Positions 12,650 through 22,960 of a stretch of 60,000 nt of DNA are shown here, piece after piece (the first letter of the stretch is position 1; every line of letters starts with the position of its first letter). The notes beneath the pieces were generated by a model, which did not search any database, was not told where the DNA came from, and saw nothing but the letters and a program-made list of their open reading frames with translations. The stretch covers positions 15,457,501-15,517,500 of the forward strand of contig OU612070.1 of NCBI GenBank assembly GCA_914767715.1, in the 5' to 3' direction. This DNA is from Membranipora membranacea. Lineage: Eukaryota > Bryozoa > Gymnolaemata > Cheilostomatida > Membraniporidae. Made by a program: the position numbers and the translations under genes.

Positions 12650-13414
12650 TCCGTCTCAGAGTAAGTCGCACAGTGGAGTTGTCCCTGGTGTTGTTCTAGC
12701 GGACTCTACAGACATAATGATCGGCTGGCCGGTTTAAGAGTAAGCTGTATTGCTGTACGATTGCAGTTAAGCCAAACTGTCGTTTATATACCATCTACTA
12801 ACCCTTTTTACATAACCATGTACGCATTTCCGAAATTTTTCCAATATTACATATTTCATTTTTACCACCATTTTTTTCTTATTCATAATTTTCTACAACT
12901 TGTCAAAACCGGTTGCATAGCATGTTGAATATTTCTTGAAAATATTTGTGTACTTTCTATTTCTCGCGTTATTTTTACTAACACTGCCGAACAACAAACG
13001 GTCATCTTTTTTTGTTAACATAACATTACTTTTTTTGTACCAGAAAGTCCAAATAATCGCAAAAGTTTTTATCAGCAAGCCATAATGCAGCATTTTCCAA
13101 TTGTACAATATAGGTGCACTTTTTGAACTGCAAGGGAAAATTAATGTTTATATAGGCCAGACTAACTTTATTCCTAGTATATTCAGTCAAAACACAAACC
13201 CTGTAAATCGTTGTTTTTTTTGTAATCCTAAACTTTGAACAAATGTGTTTTTTTTAACATTATAGGTGTGATAATGCTAGCTGTCATTTGTTAATACATA
13301 GTTCTATAAATATATCATTATTATTGTAAACATAACACTGTAATTACATATCTACATATGAAGCATAACCAACATAAAGTAAGAAAAATCACTATCACAG
13401 AATAGTATAAATAT
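12650..13414. other. 3' flank of the LIM-homeobox gene
   Basis: No further exon is seen. The sequence probably holds the 3' UTR; I do not see an unambiguous poly(A) signal close to the stop. Part of it (around 12900-12960, containing GCATAGCATGTTGAATA) has a match on the opposite strand near 21540-21580, part of the inverted duplication. Confidence 0.45.
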
Positions 13415-14345
13415 TCCAACAATGCAACAGTAGCCCTGAATCCAAGTCATGGTCACACGAAAATCTTCCCTCATCAACACACCGATTAGTATTTCCCTGA
13501 CGTGGTCAGACTTGGAAACCAACCATTGTTAACAATTACAACACAGTTTAACCCCTATTTTTCTCTATATTGATTCTTGGACTATGTGTCATGTTATTTC
13601 TAAATATTGATCAAAGCTGACCAGCATTTTCCGAAATGCCTGATAGCAACTGTAGCCTTGAATCACAGCCGTGGTTGCTCATCTTCATGCCTGTCTAGAT
13701 CTCAGTGGCACACCGATTAGTATACTCATGACAGTGTCAAGGTTGGAAAGCAACCACTGCTTACATTACAACACTGCATGTTTAACCTCGATTTCGCTAT
13801 ATTGATTCTTGGACTATGTGTGTCATGTTATATCTGAATATTGATCAAAGCTGACCAGCATTTTCCGAAATGCCTGATAGCAACTGTAGCCTTGAATCAC
13901 AGCCGTGGTTGCTCATTTCCATGCCTGTCTAGATCTCAGTAGCACACCGATAAGTATACTCATGACAGTGTCAAGGTCGGAAAGCAACCACTGCTTACAT
14001 TACAACACTGCATGTTTAACCTCGATTTCGCTATATTGATTCTTGGACTATGTGTGTCATGTTATATCTGAATATTGATCAAAGCTGACCAGCATTTCCG
14101 AAATGCCTGATAGCAACTGTAGCCTTGAATCACAGCCGTGGTTGCTCATCTTCATGCCTGTCTAGATCTCAGTAGCACACCGATAAGTATTTCTCATACA
14201 GTGATAGAGTTGGAAAGCAACCACTGCTTGCTTACAACACAGGGTAATCTCGATTTCTCTGTATTGATTCTTGGACTATGTGTCACGTTATATCTGTATA
14301 TTGATCAAGGATGACCAGCATTTTCCAATAGTCTTGATAGCAGGT
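13415..14345. repeat. tandem satellite block, about 234-bp unit, four copies
   Basis: The block CCTGATAGCAACTGTAGCC recurs with starts at 13639, 13873 and 14106, giving units of 234 and 233 bp. A more diverged first unit starts near 13420 and the last runs to about 14345. Each unit carries ATTGATTCTTGGACTATGTG and a TTGATCAAAGCTGACCAGCA-like segment. A single copy in reverse orientation lies at about 21215-21460. Confidence 0.8.
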
Positions 14346-14892
14346 GGAAAGTTGTTATCAGGGATCTAGGTATCGACTTGGCCTCCACTGCACCTAGGGA
14401 CCATGGGGAAATAACCCCTTGGTACTTTTCCGCTGCCATTGCAAACTAGCTTTCATAGATCTAGGTATCATAATGAAGTATTTAATTATCGCCAACCATT
14501 GTGGAAACTACAAGAGAGCATAGGAAAGATGTCGAATGTCAGCGGACGACTCAATCAACAGGTCAAGTACATCACCACTTAAAACAGAAAATAAAAAATA
14601 AGTGGTTGAAGGGTTTGGAAAAATAAAACTTTGCGGAGAACCGGGAAAGCACCAATTCCAGTATACAGTCATAGACATGTGGGGACAGGAATAAGGGATA
14701 GTATAAGACAGGTTAGATCAACACCACAAGGCTGATCAAATCTGTTATTAGTTTTGCAATAATTCTGAGCAAAGCAAACTTTTTCACAATATATACATTT
14801 CCAAACGGAGAATTTTAGAGATTCCTAGTCAACAACTGATTGTAGATAACCAAATTTCCAATGTTCAATTTATGTAAGGTACTAGCTCTCAA

Positions 14893-14990
14893 TTTAATCC
14901 AGTTTGCCTGCAATCCGCTTTACTTCCCTTCCACTGATCAGTAGGGGGGGGGCAATTCCGAATGTTAGCAAACTGGGCCAAACTTGGTCT
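14893..14990. mobile_element. palindromic MITE, family P copy 1
   Basis: Begins TTTAATCCAGTTTGCCTGCA and ends with the approximate complement (GCAAACTGGGCCAAACTT). It shares these ends with copies at 20021, 20433, 31148, 31800 and 33523. It includes a run of nine G. No coding capacity. Confidence 0.6.
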
Positions 14991-15349
14991 AGGAAATACC
15001 AACATATGATTGTTCCAGTTGTTTATTGCTCAAAATGTATGCTTTGGTAGCAGGCAAATTTGATTGCTCTTAATATTTGATGAATGTCATTTCTTATAAC
15101 CACCATGCTAAATGCTGCCTCACTTTTCACCAGTGAAAAGGAAAACACGATTTAGATATGAGCTGCATATACGCATGATTTTATAAGTCACCTTTGATAA
15201 AAAATAGGGGGACCTTTTGAGGTTTTATAGTAAAATAGCGCTGTTTCAGTCGATGTACAAGCATATTTGACTCTCTACATGTGAAGAAACAACAAGGTAG
15301 AGTAAATGGTTTTCTTGCCATGAAAATATCGATACGCCTTGAGGAGGAA

Positions 15350-15381
15350 ATCATAATAATAATAATAATAATAATAATAAT
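15350..15381. repeat. (ATA)n microsatellite
   Basis: A run of ATA/AAT trinucleotides of about 30 bases. It creates poly-Tyr and poly-Ile stretches in spurious minus-strand frames. Confidence 0.8.
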
Positions 15382-15679
15382 ATTGCTGTCTGTGAGGGTT
15401 GACAATGGCTGACACTGATAGTGCCGCCATGGGAAGTGTTTCCAAGTTATGAGTGCCACTCTTCAACCACTGACAACCCAGCGTGAAGCGAATCCGCTAT
15501 CAAGACTGGAGCTGCAGTGGCAAACATACACAAGTACAAACAACATTGTATTAGTAAGGTAAGTGCCGGCAGCATATTTAGATCAGGTTAGATAAGATAA
15601 AGCTATTTTCATGTTCCAATACACGTCAAACATACATATCAACAAGGTTTTTCTACAGCTAAGGTGTATAACATGTGCG

Positions 15680-18600
15680 CTAGGGTATCGGATCGGCTAA
15701 AGTGTAAATGTTAGCAGCAAGGTCATCGACGCCAACGCAACTAAGTGAAGTAGGAGAGGTGACACATGGCCCAAGGTTAGGCCCAAGGTCGAGCTCAAGG
15801 ACATCGTAGACATGTGGAGCTGTGTCTTCATGGTGCGCTGCTGATGAGTAATATATGTCACAAAAGTCGCCTGACGTCACTCTATTATTAGTTTGCTTTT
15901 CACAGATGGCAGCGTTTTGGTACGCTCCCTCGGCGTGATGGTTGTAGGCTGCTGCTGACTTACTGAGTTTTGTTGAATGATTCTGTACATCACTGTTCAC
16001 ATAAGAGTCCTGTTTATTAGAGGCATCCCTAACTCTCCTGTAAATCATATAGAAATATACCTTGGATGCAAATTTACAGGTTGTCAATACAGTCATTGCC
16101 TGTTCTGATATGCTGTTGCTTATATTCTATCTTTGACACATATTATGTGTTTTGATTTGCTTCGTTACATCATTTTCACACAAACTAAGGTAACCTTCTG
16201 ATTGTAAATAAGCGTGGTTCACGGACTAGACATCACAAGCAGTCCTTACTGTATGGCATATATGAAACTCGGAACATTGAATTTAAAGGGATACTTGCTA
16301 CGATGAAAATACCTTATTCTTATCATGACATCAAAGAATATGGTTTTAAACGTCAAACTGACAGTCTCACATTATATAAAGTCTCCTAGCCCTAGGGTCT
16401 GATTGGCTGGTGGGAGGGAGAGAGAGAGTCAATGCCAGGTGAGATGATATTAACCTGGAACCGGGACTATATATAGATATATATATATATATATAGTCAA
16501 TGTGGAAGTAACACAGTTTCACTTTCCTTATATCTCCATAGGTACTTTCAGTGACCTGGAATGGCTCTCCAACCCCTCCCAAAAAAAAACAAATCAGGTC
16601 AGCCCCAACACATGAAAATTCCTAGCCCAGACAAGTGGGTTGATGTCATCACTCACCTTGTGTAGAAAAAGAATGCAACTCCTGCTAAAGCTGCGAGCAC
16701 CAATAACACAGCTATACTGACACCAACTATAAGTCCTGTTCTCTTAGAGGAAGAACCACCCTTCTCGTTCAGGTCATCCAACAAATTGTCTGTAATACAT
16801 CCATTTTAATCATGAGCGATAAAAAAGTATTTTGTGAGATATCGTGCATGATAGTTTGCTTAGGCGTGGATTTTTATTAATTCATCAACTGATTGGAAAT
16901 TGTCATAACTATGCAGACATTGTGAGATTTAATTGGGTTTGATGCAGGGTGGGCGTTTTCTCTTATATTGCAACAGTGACTCGAAGGAATAACTCCGCAC
17001 TTTGGCGTTTATGATTTTACAATTAGGGAGTTTTCTGCTCACTGTGAGAGAGCAAACAACTTAAAATACTAAGATATAGTAAGTAGTGAATAGCGGGCTA
17101 TCTAATTAGCGCCATCAAGCTATTCCTTTTTGGGGATGGTCAAATGGCGCAATCGGTTAGCACGCTTGCTATTCACTGCCAGGCGAGTAGTGCAGCAGGA
17201 GTTGTGGGTTCGAGTCCCACTGGGGGAGCTTTCAAGGTTGAAGTTCCGGCCCTCCGCACCTCTTCCTGATATGTTGCCAATAAAACACCAAAATCTATTA
17301 CTAAATACCAGTTGGCACATTCTGATTTAGTACCGACCAGTTAAGCCAGAGAACATACCCATGGTTGTCGGAGTATGATATAACGCTACAGTTTCTTTTG
17401 TTGTTATTGTTGTGAATGTAGTTGCTGTCTTCGTCGTTGGACCTAAAAATACGAATATGATAATAGTGTGGCCACTGCTATTGGCTCACATTTTAGAATG
17501 ATTGCGCTCAGTACCATATCAGTCATAGCTTTTGACAAAACATACTCAGGTGGGTTTCAGAAATATGATTAACAATTGACCCAAGTCCACAACAACTCAA
17601 AAGATATGAAATAATCGATACGATTTCAGTTGAGTATAAAGCAAGAATTAAAACATCTATAGGTGCGTTTACACTGCATATTTTCCGTCAGCTTTTCCGT
17701 TAGGTTATTCTGTAAGATTATTTGCTCAGAGTTTTTTGCTATAGATAAGCTATCAATTTGTGACATTACCACATTCTTTAACAATTTTTTGTTGTCCACT
17801 CCCAATGATAAAGATAAAAATGTTGGAAAAATCTGAAGGAAAAATTCAAAAACTTGCAGTGAAAATGCAGCCCAAGAAACTAACTACCTGAAGGCGTGAT
17901 TTCATATATGGACATTAGCCAGGTACCGCCACAAAATTGAATTTGGTTTCCACGACAAGGTGTCGTACACTCATTCTGTCTCATCCCATAGTGAATGGCA
18001 AGGTCAAGGCTATTTCCGCAGTGACACTCCTGAGCATACTGTAACCCGGCATATCGTTGATCTATATGTGTAATAGACATTAAAGAAAGATATTGATTTA
18101 TATGTATATCTCATAGGCCCCTCTAAAGACACACCGATGGCGGGTCAGTAGATTGGGGACAACTCTAACTTTCTGAAAACGGGTCAAACTTCATGGGATG
18201 AAATAGCATCATTTGCATTCTTTTTCATCTTGTTGAGGTAGGATTTTAGTCATGTAATGAAATATAAGGTTTCCTTTGCATGTTTGTATTTATATGTTAC
18301 AAATTTGATATGATACCGGTGATCACCCAAAAGGTCACTGCCAAAAAGCCACTGGTCATAAAGCCACAGTCCAAAAGGCCACTGGTGATAAGGCAACTGG
18401 TCAAAAGGCCACTACCCATAAGGCCACAACCAATAAGGCCACTGTCTGAAAAGTAACTGTCACCTCTCACCTTTTTCATGGCAAATGGCCACACAATTCT
18501 CTACAGTAGTATTCGCTCCTAGGTTTAGTTTCACATTTGGCAACGATCTGTTCTGTTTATCAACAAAACAGCCGACGTTATGGAATGTGTATCCGCTACT

Positions 18601-19294
18601 CACTAGAAACAAAGAACCAAATTTGGATGGGATGTAACTTCCTCATTAGTAAGTACAAATTAATGTGATGTAATTGGTCGATATCCACTATTCGTCACCA
18701 AACCAGAAGAGTAATAGCAGATAGTGTTGTAAGACTTGTTATGGAGTTTCTTGAAAATTCAAAGGGGGGGGGGGGCACCAATAAAACATTAGATTCTGTC
18801 AACAAGCCAAGATCTATTGTTCGATATAAGAACTTGCATGATGTGATTAAGGTACATCATAAGCGCTGGTGCATCCTTGCTTGTTGATGTGAGCAGCTGT
18901 AAAATCATAGACGGAATATTCATAGTTTATTAAATCTATCTGGGGAATAAACAACTGAATTGTACACCAATGATCGTCGTGGCAAAAGAAGTATGAATCA
19001 GCCACTGCCCGTACTTAAGATCAGCCTAGTAGGAGCAACATGAACACAAGTTCCACCATTAGGTCACCTTATCTAGCCTTAGTCTCTGGCGGTCGGGAGA
19101 GTGGAATTCTCTCAGCCCGTAAGCCCCCCGCCAAACAGAGACTTAGGCTAGATCACGTGGCCTTGTGAGTTCCACAGAGATTCACTTCATCAGTGAAAGA
19201 TGAAAGCCTCACCTTGATCAGCTGTCTGACTGACGATCAGTGTAAGAGATGAAACAACTACAAACATAGTAGCGTAAACCATGTGACCTCCCAT
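15680..19294 (-). CDS. single-pass WSC-domain receptor-like protein
   Basis: Six exons on the minus strand: 19213-19294, 18471-18602, 17888-18061, 17359-17442, 16657-16789 and 15680-16037; 963 bases, 320 aa, phases all agree. Residues 1 to about 22 are a signal peptide (MGGHMVYATMFVVVSSLTLI). A WSC domain follows (about 33-127) with eight cysteines, seen as VGCFVD, NCVAIC, GLQYAQECHCGN, ECTTPC and FCGG. WSC domains occur in yeast wall-stress sensors and in animal surface proteins and are thought to bind carbohydrate. Residues 129-157 are Thr-rich, probably an O-glycosylated stalk. One transmembrane helix lies at about 176-200. The cytoplasmic tail of about 118 residues holds several tyrosines, including DSYVNS and GAYQNA, both of the pYxN type recognised by Grb2-like SH2 domains, plus HVYDVL and NIYTLA. 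A signalling role is inferred. Minus-strand DNA upstream (about 20280-20430) has CCAAT and ETS-like ACTTCCG motifs. Confidence 0.85.
16438..16500. repeat. TA-rich microsatellite in WSC-gene intron
   Basis: A GA run at about 16417-16428 and a TATATAGATATATATA stretch at about 16470-16495, inside the intron before the last exon. Confidence 0.6.
17132..17260 (+). repeat. tRNA-derived SINE, family 1 copy b (best preserved)
   Basis: Starts GGGGATGGTCAAATGG. A-box TGGCGCAATCGG lies at 17145-17156 and B-box GGTTCGAGTCC at 17207-17217, both close to the RNA polymerase III consensus. The tail TTTCAAGGTTGAAGTTCCGG ends at about 17260. It sits inside an intron of the WSC gene on the opposite strand. 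The A-to-B spacing is longer than in most tRNAs, suggesting a Leu/Ser-type ancestor. Confidence 0.7.
18315..18452. repeat. minisatellite in first WSC-domain intron
   Basis: Imperfect tandem units of about 16-19 bp around AAAGGCCACTGGTCATA repeat at least seven times. It lies directly downstream of the donor of the exon at 18471-18602. The unit gives Gly/Leu-rich frames on the minus strand that are not real genes. Confidence 0.65.
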
Positions 19295-19625
19295 AGCTGT
19301 GTCATGAGAAGGTCTGTTATTAAAATGCTCATTTGACCAGTTGAGGAAAATTAATATGAGTATGCAACTTACACACTACAATCAAAGATTATAAATCATG
19401 AGACTGCAATCATGAGCAATCAGGGAGTCGTATAACTTCTTGCTTCAACTATAGTGAAAAGGTGTTTTGTTCAAAATGTAATGCATTATACAATTCAATT
19501 ACATAATACTGAATAATTCTATAATCCTTCTGTGCTAAGCTAGTCAGAAACAAGGAAGTTAGCAGACAAAAGCATAGCAGGTATTATGTCTAGGTAGGCT
19601 ATAATCAGGAATGTGATTTACAGGG

Positions 19626-19840
19626 CTGTAGTTTAAGAAAAATGGTAGGGGAGGCGCAAAAACCTTGAGGGTGCCAAGCAGCACCCTCAAGGTTAATCCC
19701 TGCCTCTAAAACGTTTTAATTGAAAAAAATAGCAATTGGAAGCTGATTCTGACATGGAATATTCAATTTTAGCATTTTCAGGCTACTCCATTGTGAATTC
19801 TTGGGGAGGCAGAGCGTCCCTGCCTCCCCTAGAACTACAG
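19626..19840. mobile_element. MITE-like element with CTGTAGTT ends, family S
   Basis: The left end CTGTAGTT...GGGGAGGC is the approximate complement of the right end GCCTCCCC...AACTACAG. Inside is a 14-bp perfect stem (19661-19674 with 19681-19694, AACCTTGAGGGTGC) around a 6-base loop. No coding capacity. A related CCCCTAGAACTACA end lies at about 4960-4975. Confidence 0.5.
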
Positions 19841-20020
19841 GTATGCATGTGATGATCACAGTCACGCACACACCCTAAATTTAAATATCAGAAATCACTC
19901 TATTAATATTGTTGTCGTTTTTAATATGAAACCCGACTGCTATATGTGAATGCTGAATCGATAACAACATCACAACATCTAGACTAAAGTATTTTGTATT
20001 TGTTATGTAGGCTCACACCT

Positions 20021-20145
20021 AGACCAAGTTTGATCCAGTTTGCCAGCATTTGGAGTTGCTCCCCTCCAATGATATGCCGCAGGCAAATAGGCCCTTTTGT
20101 TTGCAGTTTATCGTTGGTGGGGGGCAACTGGAATGCAGGCAAATA
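20021..20145. mobile_element. palindromic MITE, family P copy 2
   Basis: Opens AGACCAAGTTTGATCCAGTT and closes GGCAACTGGAATGCAGGCAA. The arms pair imperfectly over most of their length. Confidence 0.65.
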
Positions 20146-20432
20146 TAATCTACATTGATCTAACTAACATCATAGCTCAAGCTACTTTTATATATGTGTA
20201 TCACTGTGGCATAAATGAATTGTCAACATTTTAACATTCATTCTCTTATCACTAATTGCTTTCATGAATTTAAAAGTCACCAGGAAGATCATCTACCCAA
20301 TTATGCGCGCTGGATCAATCAACCAAGAATTCTCATCCCGCCCCAATCGCACTGAGTCCATCACTTCCGTGGAGCCAATCAGCTGGCAGTGAAAAGCAAG
20401 CACTTGCCGATCGCGCAATCTCGCTATCTCAT

Positions 20433-20566
20433 AGACCAAGTTTCATCCAGTTTGCCTGCATGAGGAGTTGCTCTCCCCTTGGTCACCCTGCAGGCCTTTT
20501 GTCTGCCGCTCGACCAATGAAAGGGGAGAAAACCAGAATGCAGGCAAACTGGATCAAACTTGATCT
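20433..20566. mobile_element. palindromic MITE, family P copy 3
   Basis: Opens AGACCAAGTTTCATCCAGTT; its closing end (GCAAACTGGATCAAACTTGA) is nearly the exact complement. This is the copy with the best-preserved terminal inverted repeats in the window. Confidence 0.7.
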
Positions 20567-21025
20567 CGATATCCCCAAATAAGAATGCATTGATGGCGCT
20601 AGTTAACCTCAAGTTTCAAGTCTAGAGTATTTATTAGTTTACTGACATTTGACATAGTTACATATTATTTATACTTCCCGTAGATTTCCACAAAATTTGG
20701 TGATAATTTGATTCTTCATTGTTATACCTTGATTGATGGAAGGTAGTTTTAAAGTTCAGCGGAAAAAACCATGGGGTGCTTCCCCCAAACTGGATCAAAG
20801 TTGATCTTGATATCCCCAAATAAGAATGCATTGATGGCGCTAGTTAACCTCAAGTCTCTAGTCTAGAGAATTTATTAGTTTACTGACAGTGACCCTAGAC
20901 ATACTTACATCTTATCAATGCTTCCAGTAGATTTCCACAAAGCTTGGCAATAAATTAATTCATCATAATTATACCTTGATTGATGGAAGGTACTTCTCAA
21001 GTTCAGCGGAAAAGTACCATGAGAT
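20545..21025. repeat. tandem duplication, about 241-bp unit
   Basis: The segment from CAAACTGGATCAAACTTGAT at 20545 repeats from 20786, including AATGCATTGATGGCGCTAGT and the TACCTTGATTGATGGAAGGT block. Copies differ at scattered positions. A further, more diverged part continues to about 21180 and is related in reverse orientation to 14390-14500. Confidence 0.65.
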
Positions 21026-21655
21026 TCTTTCCCTGCGCGATGGGAGCCATGACAGATCCGGTCGATACCTAGATCAGCAATAACATCATTATTATACCTA
21101 GATCTATGGAAGCAATGTATTGCAAGGGCAGCGGAAAACGGGCAAGGGGTTATCTCCCCTTGGTCCCTAGCTGCAGTGGAGGCCAGATCTGATCAATATC
21201 TAAATCAGCGATAACAATTTTTCCATCTGCTATCAGGCCTAGTGGAAGTTTCTGGTCATCAATATTCAGATATAACATGACACAAGTCCAAGCATTGATA
21301 TAGAAAAGTAGGGGTTAACCAGTGTTGTAAGCAAGCAGTGGTTGCTTTCCAACTTTGCCACTGTCATGGTAATACCAATTGGTGTGTCACTGAAATGTAG
21401 ACAGGTATAAAGATTTGCAACTGGATGTGATTCAAGGCTACAGCTGCATTGTGGGAATATTGATACTATAGTGGTAGATGATTTTGCTCACTTGACTCGA
21501 GTTTCACTCGACGCATATAATATACATTTATGATATATCACAAATCCTTGAAAAAGTATTCAACATGCTATGCTATGGATAACAAAATATGAAATTAATG
21601 TAAAACTAAATGTTAAAATTTCCTAAATACCTAAATGGTTGTATAAACGAATTAG
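20990..21655 (-). repeat. inverted copy of the Lmx 3' flank, including one satellite unit
   Basis: Read on the minus strand the order follows 12.8-14.5 kb. A GCATAGCATGTTGAATA block lies near 21560, one satellite unit at 21215-21460, then GGTCCCTAGCTGCAGTGGAG (21160-21180), which corresponds to the TGGCCTCCACTGCACCTAGG stretch at 14380-14400. It continues the duplication that includes the pseudogene above. Confidence 0.65.
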
Positions 21656-22960
21656 TTGGTGGTATGAAAACGGCAGATGTTACATGAGGGACTGTGCACC
21701 CGTTTTTCTGTTGGTGTGTCATTGTAAGCAACAAAACAACATTTCTTAGGTTTGATATTATATTTTAGGCTACAATGAGGGTATAGGTTTCGCTATTAGC
21801 AGAAAACCAGATCATGTTTATTTAAAAAAAAAAACTTTTAGTAGCACGCCAATATATATTGGGCAGCTAAATCAGGATATTTACAATTGCAGGTAAGATA
21901 TTTAGCTAAATGTTAGCCAAAGTGCAAAGGATGCTTACATCGGGGAGCCACTTCTCTTTCCTCCCTGACAATATTGTAGGGGGACCTAAGGCTATTGGGC
22001 TAGCAAGGTTGGCTCAATCTCAGCTGTGGTTCAGATGCTAAACGTCCGTTGAGCAATATGCGGGAGTCACAATGAAGCCTGGAGCATGGAATACGTGACT
22101 AGCCCACAAAGTAACCGCATTACTAAGGTAAACAACTGGCCCATATTAGGTAGCTGTGAAGTGACTGTGCACAGGTGTGTGTATCGATCAGGTGATGTAG
22201 TATTACTCAAGAAGGCTTTTAAAATAGAATTGTTTGTGTCAAATTGACTAAGTTATTACTTGCAATGTCAAGTCATGCTCAGCAGAGGTCCAGCATCTTG
22301 AATAGAAAAGGTCCCTAACCCAACCAAGTAACCGAGCCTGTAAGACACGGCTTATTTATCCTCCAGTCATCAGCGTGACACACCTGAAGTTAGAGATGAT
22401 GTTATAACAGTAACAACATTACTAATTCCCAGTTACTGATCATGGGGGTGGTGAAACTTCATTATTTTCGGACAAAATAAAAAGTGTCTGACTTGACGCC
22501 TTTGACATAATCACTGAAAATGTTCAGTTAAAAAAGCAGAGTGATATTCCTGGTTCTTCCCTCAGCTTTTCTATACTCGTGTGATAAGTTTGTTGATCAA
22601 TAATCTGGAAATCAAAACACAACTAGACAGCAGCACTGCAAGCAAATAGCATTAAATGTTTACAAAAGTTTTTTGAATTTTGCAGATAATTAGTGGAAAC
22701 AACAACTTCCCAATGTGCTCCTCTTCAGCAAAATATAGAAATACTAGTGAACTTTGACCGAATATACTTCCGAGCTTACTGACGTTTTTGCAGGGTTTGG
22801 TGTCAAGGTCAAATGCTGAGGACTCATCGATTACCTGAAGAGAGGACTGTGCTTGGTCTCTTCTCATTTTTTTTATTAGAGTGCAGATCGTCGTCTAAAC
22901 AGTCGTCACTCCAGCAAGAGCTAGAAATAGATAGATTGACCAACAGGAGGTGTATAGCAG
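21655..22960 (-). pseudogene. degenerate inverted partial copy of the Lmx-like gene
   Basis: On the minus strand three exons of the gene at 6.7-12.6 kb can be recognised. First, about 22784-22925 matches the first homeobox exon (shared blocks include AAGAGACCAAG, ACAGTCCTCTC, CTTGCTGGAGTGA). Second, about 22306-22383 matches the second homeobox exon after the same acceptor context. Third, 21679-21725 matches the start of the last exon (GACACACCAACAGA, GTGCACAGTCCCTCATGT). Lesions: an in-frame TGA where the live gene has AGA, a deletion of several bases just after it, a mutated donor (gtcagt for gtaagt), and loss of about 60 bases including the acceptor and exon start. The second homeobox exon is scrambled. 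Introns are included, so it arose by DNA duplication, not retroposition. It cannot encode a homeodomain. Confidence 0.8.

Noticed and set aside
15181-15466. Poly-Tyr and poly-Ile minus-strand frames
   Set aside because: Produced by the ATA microsatellite at 15350-15381.
17132-17217. Possible functional tRNA gene
   Set aside because: A and B boxes are good, but the ends do not form an acceptor stem and the same sequence recurs with a shared non-tRNA tail, so it is a SINE.
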